Assembly: GCF_003096415.1 (NCBI RefSeq)
Contig: NZ_QEKH01000011.1
Span: 1 to 64,000, forward strand
Source of the DNA: Victivallis vadensis
GTDB taxonomy: Bacteria > Verrucomicrobiota > Lentisphaeria > Victivallales > Victivallaceae
Length of the DNA stretch: 64,000 nucleotides
Direction of reading: 5' to 3'
The notes below the pieces were generated by a model. The model was not told where the DNA came from, searched no databases, and was given only the letters and a program-made list of their open reading frames with translations. Of this stretch, positions 34,882 through 44,584 are shown in pieces (the stretch's first letter is position 1; each line of letters starts with the position of its first letter). Made by a program: the position numbers and the translations under genes.

Positions 34882-36387
34882 TCATTCGGTGCGCGGCAGC
34901 GTCCAGACGGTCAGTCCGGTGAGGTCGCGGCGATTCGGAACAAGCCACGCCAGCACATACGCAACCACAAAGAGCAATGCATTCACCAGGATTGTGGTCC
35001 AGTAAGAGTGAACCGGCAATGCCAACCCCGGCGGCAGCCAGCCGAACGTGTTCAGCATCAGATAGAGATTGAAACAGAGCGCCACGGCGGTTCCGGCGAT
35101 GATCGCACGGTTTCCGACCCTCGTGGAGAAAAAGCCGAGCAGGAAAATGCTCAGGATGCCGCCGCCGAACAGCGAGCCGATGATCAGCCCGAAGTCATTC
35201 ATGCTCTCCTTGGGAATATAGCAGATCAGGATCGCCCCGCCGATCATCAGCACGCTTGCCGCTCCGGCGATCAGCTTGGCAATCACCAGATGCTCCCGGT
35301 CGGTGCGGGGACGGCCGAACCGCTTCACGAAGTCCACCGTGCAGATCGTCGAAATCGCGTTGATCGAGCTGGACTGCGACGACATCGCCGCCGCAAGGCA
35401 GGCCGCGATGATGGTTCCGCCGACAAACGGCGGGGTGCGGGTCAGGATGAAGTGCGGCAGCACCTCGTCCGCCGCCATCGCCGCGACCGCCGGTTCCGGG
35501 AACACGTGGTAAAACGCGAACATGCAGCTGCCGAGAAAGAAGAAGCTCATCCACGTCGGCACGCTCATGAACATGCAGATCAGCGTCGCCTTGCGCGCTT
35601 CGCGCAGCGACTTCGACGCGATGTAACGCTGCACCACATTCTGGTTGCTCGCATACTCGTTGGTGAAATTGACCAGCCCCAGCAGCAGCACCGCGAAGAA
35701 GGTGCGTTCGTTGAAGCCGCCCCGCATCGGGCCGAGGCTGAATTTGTTGAATTCCGTGCCGATTTCAATCACCTGCCCGAAACCGCCGGGCAGGTCCCAG
35801 ACCATCAATCCGAGGCAGAGCAGCCCGCCGCCGAGCAGGATGAAAGTCTGCACCACATCGGTCCAGACCACCGCTTCGATGCCGCCGAACACCGTGTACA
35901 AACTGACCACCACGCCGCCGACGATGATGATCCACAGGATCGGAATTCCCAGCATCCCCTCGATCGGAATCGACACCAGATAGAGGATCATCGCGAGGCG
36001 CACCACCTGCAGCACCAGAAAACTCAGCGCCGCATAGGAGCGGATCAGCACGCCGTACCGCTTTTCCAGATATTCAAACGCGCTGGTCATGTTCCCCTGC
36101 CGGAAGAGCGGGATAAAGAAGATCAGCGCGATCACCGCCACAAAAGGCAGCGCCAGATTCGTGACCGCCTGCCGGTAGTCCAGCACGTAAGCCGCCGCCG
36201 GAATCGCCAGAAACGTGACCGAACTGATCGAAGTGCCCAGCATCGAAATGCCGATCGCCCACCCCGGAAAGGAGCGGTTGCCGAGGAAGTACGCCTCCGT
36301 GCTGGTGTTTTTGCGGGCGAACCAGACGCCCATGCCCGCCATCCCGGCGAGGAACAGGACGACCGCGAGAAGATCGAGAATACGCAT
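34882..36387 (-). CDS. Sodium/solute symporter (SSS family)
   Basis: A 501-residue inner-membrane transporter with about 13 helices. The SSS/SGLT signature is seen in FFLIP-type core helices, GNRSFPGWAIGISMLGTSISSVTFLAIPAAAY and YTVFGGIEAVVWTDVVQ. SSS transporters couple uptake of sugars, sialic acid or similar solutes to Na+. It is the last gene of the AraC-side operon and most likely imports the sugar released by the operon's esterases and hydrolase. The exact substrate is unknown; a sialic-acid-type sugar is favoured by the neighbours. Confidence 0.88.
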   Translation of the reverse strand: MRILDLLAVVLFLAGMAGMGVWFARKNTSTEAYFLGNRSFPGWAIGISMLGTSISSVTFLAIPAAAYVLDYRQAVTNLALPFVAVIALIFFIPLFRQGNMTSAFEYLEKRYGVLIRSYAALSFLVLQVVRLAMILYLVSIPIEGMLGIPILWIIIVGGVVVSLYTVFGGIEAVVWTDVVQTFILLGGGLLCLGLMVWDLPGGFGQVIEIGTEFNKFSLGPMRGGFNERTFFAVLLLGLVNFTNEYASNQNVVQRYIASKSLREARKATLICMFMSVPTWMSFFFLGSCMFAFYHVFPEPAVAAMAADEVLPHFILTRTPPFVGGTIIAACLAAAMSSQSSSINAISTICTVDFVKRFGRPRTDREHLVIAKLIAGAASVLMIGGAILICYIPKESMNDFGLIIGSLFGGGILSIFLLGFFSTRVGNRAIIAGTAVALCFNLYLMLNTFGWLPPGLALPVHSYWTTILVNALLFVVAYVLAWLVPNRRDLTGLTVWTLPRTE

Positions 36388-36411
36388 TGTCTTTCTTTCC
36401 GTAGCTTGTTT

Positions 36412-37830
36412 TTATTTTCCCGGCCTGAGCAAGCCGGCCAGAAATTCATCGGTCACCCGGTCGAATTCCGGGTAGCTGCCGTGGATCGCCTGCGGGAAAT
36501 TCACGATCCGTTTCGACGCCGACGGAATCGAATTGAACGCCGCGTACACGCTCGACGGCACGCAGGTCGTATCGATGAAGCCGGTCAGCACCAGGCACTC
36601 CGCCCGCCTGATCCGCGCCGCGAAAAAGGCGCTGTCGTAGTAGGCCACCGCCCGCGCCACCGCCGGATCGGCCGGTTTGCCGCCCTTCATGCGGATAAAG
36701 CGCGGCCAGCCCGCCGTCCTGCCCGCCAGCGGCGCGCCGTGGTCGCACATCGCCGGTTCGTGGGCGATCACCGCCGTCACCGCCGGGTCCAGTCCCGCGG
36801 CGGCCAGCGCCTGTGCGCCCCCCTGACTGCCGCCGTACACGATCAGGGTCCGGCCGTCCCAGTCGGGGCGGGCTTTCAAATAGTCCAGCGCCCGGATCAG
36901 CCGCCGGTACATGCCGTTGAAATAGATTTTCTCCCGGTCATCGGCGCCTTCAAAGCGGTAATCCTTCATCGTGGTGCGGTAGAGCCGGACGTACTCCTCA
37001 TGGCTGCCGCCGTTGCCGATGCCGTGGGCGTTCACATCTAGCACCAGCAGCCCCATTCCGGCGAACCGGTACTGCGGCATCGCGCTGCGCACTCCGGCGG
37101 CGTGCCACGTCACCATCGCCGGGAACTTCCGCCCCGGTTCACCCGCGGGCCTGGTCAAATACGCCCGGACCGGCTTCGTGCCGGGAGTCGCCACGGTCAC
37201 GTCGAACAGCTCGAACCGGCCCCGGTACGGTTCTTCCACCTCAAGCGGCACCTCGCGCGGCGCTATCGCCCCGGCGCGGACCGCCCGCTTCTGTTCCTCC
37301 AGCGACAACTGTTTCAGATTGCTCAGGCAGCTCGCCTGATAAGCCGTCTCGCGCGCTTTGTTGAGTGCGGGCAGCAGCATGCTCGCCAGAATTGCGATGA
37401 TCGCTATCACCACGAGCAGCTCAATAAGGGTGAACGGCCTTAAGCGGCAGTATGCGGGGGGCGTGTCCGCCTCATGCCGCGCCCCCTGCGTCCGGCAAGG
37501 TGCCGGTGCCGGGTACGGGGCGGTCGACAGGCGGAGCAGCGGTCGCCCGGCGGGGAAAGAAGATCCGCAATAACGTGAAGTTCTCTTCCCGCTTTTTTGC
37601 GGAAAGACAACTTCACGTTTTTGCTCCGACTTGCCGCTTGCAGAGCATTGGCAAAGGCGTGAGAGCTTGCAGAAAGTAAGAGAAATGTTAAGAAGATTTG
37701 GTACGGGGAGAGACGCGGCGCAAATCGCCGCTTTCTCTCCCCCGAACCCCTCTCTTTTACGCAGAGCGGGAACGAGGGGACGGGGGAATATGTTCGCTTT
37801 TTGTGTGCGGGTTGCTGAATTTTGCTTCAT
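36412..37830 (-). CDS. Fusion of a pseudopilin N-terminus to an acetyl-xylan-esterase (CE7-type) domain
   Basis: A 472-residue protein. After a leader of about 131 residues it has [15 protein letters not shown] and about 30 more pilin residues ending in CLSNLKQLS. It then runs without a break into an alpha/beta hydrolase with GGSQGG (nucleophile), a [11 protein letters not shown] acid loop and HGSYPE (base), as in CE7 deacetylases. It would remove acetyl groups from glycans while anchored by the pilin helix. The ATG at 37830 has a perfect GGAGG site and the frame has no stop. The leader runs through repeat DNA and is far longer than a normal prepilin leader. It lies between the SGNH esterase and symporter genes. 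Confidence 0.8.
   Translation of the reverse strand: MKQNSATRTQKANIFPRPLVPALRKREGFGGEKAAICAASLPVPNLLNISLTFCKLSRLCQCSASGKSEQKREVVFPQKSGKRTSRYCGSSFPAGRPLLRLSTAPYPAPAPCRTQGARHEADTPPAYCRLRPFTLIELLVVIAIIAILASMLLPALNKARETAYQASCLSNLKQLSLEEQKRAVRAGAIAPREVPLEVEEPYRGRFELFDVTVATPGTKPVRAYLTRPAGEPGRKFPAMVTWHAAGVRSAMPQYRFAGMGLLVLDVNAHGIGNGGSHEEYVRLYRTTMKDYRFEGADDREKIYFNGMYRRLIRALDYLKARPDWDGRTLIVYGGSQGGAQALAAAGLDPAVTAVIAHEPAMCDHGAPLAGRTAGWPRFIRMKGGKPADPAVARAVAYYDSAFFAARIRRAECLVLTGFIDTTCVPSSVYAAFNSIPSASKRIVNFPQAIHGSYPEFDRVTDEFLAGLLRPGK
37440..37800. repeat. Hairpin-array DNA forming the leader of the pseudopilin-esterase gene
   Basis: It contains the hairpin repeat CCGGCAAGGTGCCGG (37492-37506), an 11-base-pair hairpin AACGTGAAGTT/AACTTCACGTT (about 37572-37618) with an inner CCGC-TTTTTT-GCGG, and GGGGAGA...TCTCCCC enclosing GCGGCG/CGCCGC (about 37705-37741). 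The same kind of DNA is otherwise intergenic in this window, which suggests an in-frame insertion. Confidence 0.6.
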
Positions 37831-37870
37831 GATGATACCTCCATTTTCAAGATGCTGTTTCATCGCAGGT

Positions 37871-40042
37871 TCATTCCCCGGTTCTGACCAGTACCGTCAG
37901 TTCGGCGTCGCTCAGGGTGCGGCCGGACTTCGAGCCGGTCCAGTCCGGATGCCCGGCGGGCGCATTGCCGATGCCGAGGTCGCATGACGCGCCTTCGCTC
38001 CAGTGGTTGTATGCGAATACCGTCCGGCGCTGCCGGTGATTGTGCAGCTGCATGCTGCCGTAGCCGGGCGAAGTGGAGAGGTTCATCCGGTCGCCGAAAT
38101 CACAGCGCCCGTCGGAAGCGCCGGGCAGTTTGCGGATATTGGCGCCGGAATAGTTGCAATCCCAGAATTCGATGCTGCATCCCTCCGGGAACAGGCCGTT
38201 TTCCACGCCGGGGACGTTGGAAATGATCCGGACGTTCCGCACATCCTGCTGAAAACGCGCCCTGCTCTCCCTGACCGGCACGCCCAGTTTCTTCGGGTCC
38301 GGTGAAAACGGATCCATCTCCGCGTACACGAACTGCTCCTCCCCCTTTTTCGGCCGAAGCCGCAGAAAGTAGGCGACCCGCTCGATCTTCCCGGACAGCG
38401 ACTCCGTCCGGTCCTGCGCATAACGGATGGAATGCCCGGAGGCGGCCTCCAGCGGCCTGACCCGGTAGAGAACCTGAAATCCCGCCGCCTCGGGAATCCG
38501 TTCCGACAACGGGTTGGCGAGCGGCGCTTCGCCCAGTTGGAAAATGCCGGCGGGCAGGCCGTGTTCGTTGACCAGATTCGGTTCGGCGACCAGACTCCAC
38601 GCAAAGCGGACCGCCTTCGGTTCCGGCGCATCCGGCGCACTCAGGATCACCCGGCAGCCGTCCAGCCGGGCCGCCGCCGCATGCCAGATGCCGCGGTTGT
38701 CGCAAAGCTCAAACCAGTCGGGAGCCTTGCCGTCGCGCGTCGCGAGCTTCGCCGCATTGCGGAAGGTCACCACGGCCTCTCCGCCCTCGACCTTCCAGCT
38801 CTCCGGCTCCGGAAATTCGGCGGGCACCTCCCGGCCGAAGGTCCGGCGCAGCGCCAGGCCGGCCAGCCGCTCCCCGACCGGCCGCTTCTTCACCGGATGG
38901 ATATCGCGCAGGTTGCCGACGTCGTTGATCACCGCCATGCCCGCATTCGGAATCTCCCGCGCCGCGCGGCTCTGCGCCGCCCACACCGACGCCAGCGCCA
39001 CCGGATTCTGCCGGGCGTAGGCGAACGGCGCCAGCTGCACCAGATAGAACGGCATCTCCGGCGACGCGAACTCCCGCCGCCAGCCGGTGGCCAGCGCCTT
39101 GAGTTTTTCCGCATAAACCAGGCCGTCGAGCCGGTTGGCCTCCCCCTGATACCAGATCGTTCCGCCGACCGCCAGCGGCGTCAGCGGCCGGATCATCCAG
39201 CGGAACAGCATCCCCACGTCGTCGCGCGATGCGCAGCGCAGTTCCGCCGGAAACTTCGGCGGCAGCGGCGGCGGCGATTTCCGCGCCAACGCCTCCTTCA
39301 CGGCGGCGTTGTAGGTTTCACAGGCGGCAAGCCACTGTTCCAGCCGCTCCCGGTGGGCGGCGGAGGCCGGATCGAACAGCTGCGCCTGCCGGTTCAGTTC
39401 CGCAAGCTGCGGATAGTTGCCCAATTCCGCCGGGCTGATCCACGGTTCGATCCGGGTGCCGCCCCACGACACGTCGATCAGCCCCACTGTGACCTCCAGC
39501 TCCGCCGCGAGCCTGCGCCCGAAAAAGTAACCGACGCCGGAAAACGTCCCGGAACTCTCCGGCGAGCTGACCCGCCATCTGCCGGTTCCCTGTTCCGGCG
39601 CGACCTGTCCCCAGTGGCGCTCCACCTGAAACAGCCGCAGCCGGGGATTCGCGGAGTCGCGGATCGCCTGCTCCGCCCCTTCGCTCTGGTTGAGCCGCCA
39701 CGCCATATTCGACTGCCCCGAACAGAGCCACACCTCCCCGATCATCACATCTTTGAAGCGCAACGTATTTTCACCGGCCACCGTCAGCTCGCAAGGGCCG
39801 CCCTCCGGGCGCGCCGGCAGCGTTACGCGCCAGCGGCCCGAGGCGTCGGCGACGGTTTCCGCCACGCTTTCCCCGAGCGTGACCTTCACCGCTTCCCCCG
39901 GCTCCGCCCAGCCCCAGACCGGCAGCGGACGGTTCCGCTGCAGCACCATCGAGTCGCCGAACACCGCCGGAGTCCGCACCGCCGCGCCGAGCGGCAGCGC
40001 CGCCAGCAGCCCCAACCACAGGAAATAACGTACCTTCCTCAT
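37871..40042 (-). CDS. Secreted sialate-O-acetylesterase-like SGNH hydrolase
   Basis: A 723-residue protein with a signal peptide ([14 protein letters not shown]). The SGNH catalytic pieces are CSGQSNM (Ser), the GGT region, WYQGEAN and DIHPVKK (Asp-His). An additional C-terminal domain of about 180 residues follows residue 540. Family members remove O-acetyl groups from sialic acids or other sugars outside the cell, unmasking glycans for hydrolysis. It lies 4 bases after the GH-like gene's stop and 40 bases before the pilin-esterase fusion, so it is part of one operon. Confidence 0.85.
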   Translation of the reverse strand: MRKVRYFLWLGLLAALPLGAAVRTPAVFGDSMVLQRNRPLPVWGWAEPGEAVKVTLGESVAETVADASGRWRVTLPARPEGGPCELTVAGENTLRFKDVMIGEVWLCSGQSNMAWRLNQSEGAEQAIRDSANPRLRLFQVERHWGQVAPEQGTGRWRVSSPESSGTFSGVGYFFGRRLAAELEVTVGLIDVSWGGTRIEPWISPAELGNYPQLAELNRQAQLFDPASAAHRERLEQWLAACETYNAAVKEALARKSPPPLPPKFPAELRCASRDDVGMLFRWMIRPLTPLAVGGTIWYQGEANRLDGLVYAEKLKALATGWRREFASPEMPFYLVQLAPFAYARQNPVALASVWAAQSRAAREIPNAGMAVINDVGNLRDIHPVKKRPVGERLAGLALRRTFGREVPAEFPEPESWKVEGGEAVVTFRNAAKLATRDGKAPDWFELCDNRGIWHAAAARLDGCRVILSAPDAPEPKAVRFAWSLVAEPNLVNEHGLPAGIFQLGEAPLANPLSERIPEAAGFQVLYRVRPLEAASGHSIRYAQDRTESLSGKIERVAYFLRLRPKKGEEQFVYAEMDPFSPDPKKLGVPVRESRARFQQDVRNVRIISNVPGVENGLFPEGCSIEFWDCNYSGANIRKLPGASDGRCDFGDRMNLSTSPGYGSMQLHNHRQRRTVFAYNHWSEGASCDLGIGNAPAGHPDWTGSKSGRTLSDAELTVLVRTGE

Positions 40043-40046
40043 CTTC

Positions 40047-42602
40047 TCATCTCTTTTTCAGCCAGATTTCGGAAATGCAGGTGCTGACCGCCCGGCCCGG
40101 CACCTTGCGGAATTCGATCGCCACCTCGCCGCCGGACGCGGTCACTTCCGCCGGGATGTCCAGCGAGAAACGGGTGAAATCCTCCGGTTTTTCCGAGGCC
40201 GGGCTGAGCAGCCGCCGTTCGCGCCCCGGCTCTTTGGAGGTCGGGTTCACAAAGTGCATATTGTTCGGCACACACCTGCCGAGCAGCCGCCCGTTCGCAT
40301 ACACCTCGAACTCATTCGGGCTGTTCAAGGCGAAAGTCACACCGTCGGGATTCGGATAGGTGAACTCAACCTTGTAGGCCGCTTTCGGATCGACCGCCGG
40401 GTAGACGAACCGCAGCCCGTCCAGCGCCTCGCTGCTGAAGTTGTAGGAACGCTGCGAAGGCCGCGAATCCCGCACCATCCGGCCCGAACCGTAATAGACC
40501 TCGCCGGATTTCGGATCGAAGTGCGGCATCTCCCCCGGCGTGCCGCAGTTGTCGTAGTATTCAAGTTCGCCGACCCGGTCGTAATTCACCACGGCGTCGC
40601 ACAGTTTGCGGGCGGCGGCTTCGTCCGGCGCGGCGGCGATCTCCTTCAGCCGGGCGATCAGCCAGCCCGCGCCGACCTGATCCGGGCGGCTGTCGAGCCG
40701 CTTCAGCGCGATCGACCGCAGCCCGGCGGCGGCATCGAGCGCATCGTCGGTCCGCTGCATGATCTCGCGGTACGGCTTCAGCGCCGGAATCCGCCCGGCC
40801 TCCTCCAGTTCCGCAATCATCCGCTTCACCTGACCGGCGGAGGGGACTTTGCCGGAAAGCTGAGTCAGCACCCGGTCATAGACCCGCTTCTGCGCATCCA
40901 TCCGGGTCCACATCCACGCATCGAACGCGGCGCGCTGCCGGAAAAGGTCGAACCGCCAGTTGTTCCGCCGGTACGGCGCGGCCATCTTCCGGTACGCTTC
41001 TTCGACCATCCGGTGGCACTTCAGGATGTTTTCCCCGTTGGGCAGCATTGCCTGTTCGACATTCCGCTCATGCAGGAAGATCGCGTCGGTCAGCAGTTCC
41101 GCGACGTTTTCGCCGCAATAAAACGCCGCGTATTCACGGGTGATCTGCCGGTCGGAAAACTCCGGGCTCCACAGCAGCCGCAGCGTGAAGAACTTCGAGA
41201 AATCGTCGAAGATCGACTCCGAATACCCGATGCCGTGCTCGATGTACGGCAGCACCTCACGCCACACGCGCCCCAGCCGGACCGGGCAGGCGTTGAACGA
41301 GCGCCGCTCATAGGTTTCGGACCACGCCGGATCAAGCTCGGCCACGCCGGTCTGCGAACGCTTCCAGTGGCCGATATCCATAAACGCGAGTACCTGCTGC
41401 CCCGGCGCCAGATAGTTCAGCCGCGACTTCAGGAAGGCGCTGCCGGGGTAGACGCCCGGATAGCGGTCGAACGCCGGATTGGGCTTCACATAACCGTAGA
41501 AGGAGTTTTCACTGCTGCCGGGGCCGTAGGCGTAACCGGCGAACTCCGGGGATTTGTCCCGGTAGAAACGGTCGAACAGCAGCCGGTTCGCCTCGGTCCT
41601 GAACTCCTGGTTGGAGAAGAACACTTTGGCCTTCGGGTGATATTTGTGGATCGCCTGCGCCGTCTCCACCGCCAACTGGTAGTAGGTCAGCGCCCACGGG
41701 CGGCACTTCCCGCAGTCGCACCCCGCCACATCCCCCGGAAGCAGCATCACATAGTCGATGCGCGGCGTATGCCTGGCCGCGATCTCATGCCCCCAGATCA
41801 TCGCCTCGCGCGCCTCCGGAATCGACGGGCAGGCGTGCTGCCACGAGCGGTAACGGAACAGCAGCGCGCGCCACTCCGGCTTCATATTGTCCCGGCCGAT
41901 CCCGTTGATCGAGTGCGAAAGCACATAGTTCAGCCCGTATTCGTCGCAGAAATCCATCACAAAGGTACTGACCTGCTTTTTTTCGCCCCTGTAACGGTCG
42001 AGCACGACCGGCATTCCGCCGCCCCAGCCGTGGGTGTAGCCGTTCATGCCCTGCAGGATCAGCTCCTCCTGATAGTCGATCCCCTCCTGCTTCTCCCATT
42101 TGCGCGCGCCGGTGCCGGTGCGCATGCCGGAGTCCATATTGACCGGCCATCCCTGATTGACGCTGCGCAGCTCATAGCGCGGAGCGGAGGTCTCGTCACA
42201 GGCGTCAACGGAAAACCCGCTGCCGTCGAGCGCGGTTTTCCGGTAGAGTGCGCCGAGGCCGAACAGCGTGCCGAGCCGGTCGGCCCCGGTCACCTCCGCC
42301 ACCACGCCGCCGGCGGGAACGGATGCGATCCGCAGCCGGTAGCCCTCCGGGCCGGGCGACTTTTCCGCCGGGAAGTACGGCAGGATCTTCACCAGCAGTT
42401 CTCCTGCCTTCGGAGCGGCGGAGACAGCCTCCGCCTCGGCAAGCTGCGGCACGCGCGCCTTCATCCGCCGCAGGAACACGCCGGCGCTCTGCCGCAACCC
42501 GGCGTCCGATGTTTCCGGCAGTTCCAGCCGGAGCCGTTCGATCGGAGCGGCGGCCGCCGCCACGCAGAACGACAGCCCCAGAAACAGACAATATTTCAAC
42601 AT
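40047..42602 (-). CDS. Secreted glycoside-hydrolase-like protein (GH20-type N-terminal domain, DUF4838-like)
   Basis: An 851-residue protein with a signal peptide (LFLGLSFCVAAAAA). Residues about 20-135 resemble the alpha/beta N-terminal domain shared by GH20/GH67-type enzymes (VTGADRLGTLFGLGALYR). A TIM-barrel-like central part follows with a CDCGKCRPW cysteine motif, then a beta-sandwich near the C-terminus. This pattern fits the DUF4838-like group found in glycan loci. Catalytic residues are not identified, so the substrate is open. It is downstream of the pseudopilin and upstream of the SGNH esterase. Confidence 0.6.
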   Translation of the reverse strand: MLKYCLFLGLSFCVAAAAAPIERLRLELPETSDAGLRQSAGVFLRRMKARVPQLAEAEAVSAAPKAGELLVKILPYFPAEKSPGPEGYRLRIASVPAGGVVAEVTGADRLGTLFGLGALYRKTALDGSGFSVDACDETSAPRYELRSVNQGWPVNMDSGMRTGTGARKWEKQEGIDYQEELILQGMNGYTHGWGGGMPVVLDRYRGEKKQVSTFVMDFCDEYGLNYVLSHSINGIGRDNMKPEWRALLFRYRSWQHACPSIPEAREAMIWGHEIAARHTPRIDYVMLLPGDVAGCDCGKCRPWALTYYQLAVETAQAIHKYHPKAKVFFSNQEFRTEANRLLFDRFYRDKSPEFAGYAYGPGSSENSFYGYVKPNPAFDRYPGVYPGSAFLKSRLNYLAPGQQVLAFMDIGHWKRSQTGVAELDPAWSETYERRSFNACPVRLGRVWREVLPYIEHGIGYSESIFDDFSKFFTLRLLWSPEFSDRQITREYAAFYCGENVAELLTDAIFLHERNVEQAMLPNGENILKCHRMVEEAYRKMAAPYRRNNWRFDLFRQRAAFDAWMWTRMDAQKRVYDRVLTQLSGKVPSAGQVKRMIAELEEAGRIPALKPYREIMQRTDDALDAAAGLRSIALKRLDSRPDQVGAGWLIARLKEIAAAPDEAAARKLCDAVVNYDRVGELEYYDNCGTPGEMPHFDPKSGEVYYGSGRMVRDSRPSQRSYNFSSEALDGLRFVYPAVDPKAAYKVEFTYPNPDGVTFALNSPNEFEVYANGRLLGRCVPNNMHFVNPTSKEPGRERRLLSPASEKPEDFTRFSLDIPAEVTASGGEVAIEFRKVPGRAVSTCISEIWLKKR

Positions 42603-42630
42603 GGATATCCTCCCCCTTTTACGGATGTTT

Positions 42631-43410
42631 TCAGTACAGGTAACCGCGGTTGGCCCCGGTCATATAGTGGACGTTATTCACACTGTCGCCCGGATCGGTG
42701 TAATCTTTGCCCATCTCGGTCACATGGACGGTCCGGACGCTGCCGTCGAGGCAGGCGCGGTTGCTGTCCCGGATCATCCTGACCGCGACCGGAAACGCCA
42801 CGCCGGACGCGCCGGAAATCCCGCAATGGTTGAAATCCGCCTGCCCGTTCAGATAGAAGTTGCGGTCGGTGAACACCGCCTGGCGCGGTTTGCCGCGGCT
42901 GATCTTGGCCGGAGCGCCGGTCGGTTCGGTATCCTTGAAGTTGCTCGCCGCCCACTTGCGGCGCGGCATCAGCCCGGCCCAGTAACAGAAGCGGGCCGAA
43001 TACGCCTTACTGCCGCTGCTCCACGACGGACCGGGCGTATAATGTGACGGGATGGCCGGGCAGTGGAAGATCAGCAGTTTCGTCCGGTCCTGTGCTCCGC
43101 CCTCCAGCCCGGAAATCCCCAGATAACCGGCGAACGGCAGCATGAACGACCCGTACTGCAGATTGTTGGTAAAGGAGTTGTCCGCCGTGGCTCCTCCGAG
43201 CGGCGCAGCGTAATTATTCTCCAGCGCCTGATCGTTGTTGTCCCCGGCATACATCAGGAACGCCTGCGTCAGGTTCTTCAGGTTGCCGGTGCAGCGGGCG
43301 CGTTTCGCGGTCTCGCGCGCCTTGTTCAGCGACGGCAGCAGAATCCCGGCAAGGATCGCAATGATCGCCACGACGACCAGCAGCTCAATAAGGGTGAAAT
43401 TACGTTTCAT
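42631..43410 (-). CDS. Pseudopilin with prepilin-type cleavage/methylation domain
   Basis: A 259-residue protein with the very short leader MKRN before [15 protein letters not shown], then [21 protein letters not shown] and a globular part with conserved FHCPA. It lacks a clear H...DG tail but has a [10 protein letters not shown] segment near the end. The ATG at 43410 has GGAGG. The long open frame upstream is antisense to the aldolase gene and is not used. It is second in the operon, between the aldolase and the GH-like gene. Confidence 0.87.
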   Translation of the reverse strand: MKRNFTLIELLVVVAIIAILAGILLPSLNKARETAKRARCTGNLKNLTQAFLMYAGDNNDQALENNYAAPLGGATADNSFTNNLQYGSFMLPFAGYLGISGLEGGAQDRTKLLIFHCPAIPSHYTPGPSWSSGSKAYSARFCYWAGLMPRRKWAASNFKDTEPTGAPAKISRGKPRQAVFTDRNFYLNGQADFNHCGISGASGVAFPVAVRMIRDSNRACLDGSVRTVHVTEMGKDYTDPGDSVNNVHYMTGANRGYLY

Positions 43411-43439
43411 GGCCGGTTCCTCCGAGTTTTTGAATAACA

Positions 43440-44369
43440 CTACTTGCCTTTTCCCATTTTTTCCACATGCGAATGAAAAGTTTTCAACTGAATCAGCTGT
43501 TCGCCGGAGAGACGGTCGCACGCCACCCGGCAGAAGTCGGTCATCGGCACGCCGCACTCCTTCAAAAACAGCTTCGCCGAGCGCGGATACTTGAACTCCA
43601 CATGGCGCTGGACCAGATTGAAGAAATCCTGCAACTCCCGCGCCCGCGCCGGATCGCCCCGGAAACAGGCGCACTCCTCCGACAGCAAGCCGGGGTAGAA
43701 ATTCGCGGAGGTGCCGCTGTAACCCGCCGCACCCAGCTCCAGCGATTCGAGGCAGGTGGTCAGGTTCGCATTGTAGAGCTTGAGCCCGGTTCCGGCACAG
43801 GCCGCGAGTTTTTCCGCGATCACCGCCGCGTCGCAGCAGGTATCCTTCAGGAACGCGAGCCGCCCTTTCGCCATCCGGGCCAGTTCGCCGAGCAGCGCCG
43901 GAGCGACCAGCCGGTGGTAGGGAACCGGACACTCGTAAAGTCCGAGCCGGATCTCCGCCGTCGCCGCCAGCAGCCGCCCGAACGCCTCCCGGAACGCCGC
44001 GTCATCCGCCTCCTGCGGCACCAGCTGACAGGCCGGAATCACCACCGCGTCCACGCCGCAGGCGGCCATGTCGAACACCGACTGCAGTTTCTCCGCCTCG
44101 CTGTTGCCGAGGCAGCCGCAGGTCACCACCGGCACCCGCCCGGCGGCAACCGCCACCGCTTCGCGCGCCAGCTCCAGCCGTTCCGCCGCGGTGAGCTCGT
44201 ACAGTTCGCTGCTCAGGCAGACCGCGAACAGCCCGGTCACGCCGTTGGCGATATAATATTCCAGCAGCGCCCGGTAAGCCGGGAAGTCGATTTTACCGTC
44301 TTCGCGAAACGGCGTCAACACCACCGGCCACACTCCGTCTTTGAATTCGCGTTCATTCATGATGCTCAT
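43440..44369 (-). CDS. DapA/NanA-family aldolase with altered GTTGE motif
   Basis: A 309-residue TIM-barrel class I aldolase. The Schiff-base lysine (FLKDTCCD) and the tyrosine of [10 protein letters not shown] are present. The usual (G)TTGE/STGE motif is replaced by CLSSELYEL, so it belongs to a divergent subfamily. Family members cleave or make 2-keto acids such as N-acetylneuraminate or 2-keto-3-deoxygluconate. Being first in an operon with a sialate-esterase-like protein and a symporter suggests breakdown of an imported acidic sugar. The start could also be the ATG at 44360. Confidence 0.82.
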   Translation of the reverse strand: MSIMNEREFKDGVWPVVLTPFREDGKIDFPAYRALLEYYIANGVTGLFAVCLSSELYELTAAERLELAREAVAVAAGRVPVVTCGCLGNSEAEKLQSVFDMAACGVDAVVIPACQLVPQEADDAAFREAFGRLLAATAEIRLGLYECPVPYHRLVAPALLGELARMAKGRLAFLKDTCCDAAVIAEKLAACAGTGLKLYNANLTTCLESLELGAAGYSGTSANFYPGLLSEECACFRGDPARARELQDFFNLVQRHVEFKYPRSAKLFLKECGVPMTDFCRVACDRLSGEQLIQLKTFHSHVEKMGKGK

Positions 44370-44400
44370 ATCCCCCGTTGATCGTTGTTATTTCTTCTAT

Positions 44401-44429
44401 TATTATGGCACAGACGATCCCCGGAAGCA
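44401..44429 (-). promoter_or_regulatory. Promoter of the aldolase-to-symporter operon
   Basis: On the minus strand TTGCTT and CATAAT are spaced by 17 bases, about 32 bases before the aldolase start. The AraC gene diverges, so its product may bind in the AT-rich 44430-44584 interval. Confidence 0.55.
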
Positions 44430-44584
44430 ATAGCAGTCCGTTTGCAAAAAATATCCGCAACTTTGCATTTTCTATAACCAAAAATCCATAAAACAGCCTG
44501 ACAAGAATTTTTTTACATTTTTAAAGCAAACAACTCTTGCAATTAAGGCAAAACGGCAAAATAGTAAAGGAGGAGAGCGAAACA

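Noticed and set aside
42631-43932. A longer 433-codon version of the pseudopilin gene
   Set aside because: The extra N-terminal part is antisense to the aldolase gene; the ATG at 43410 has GGAGG directly before the prepilin leader.
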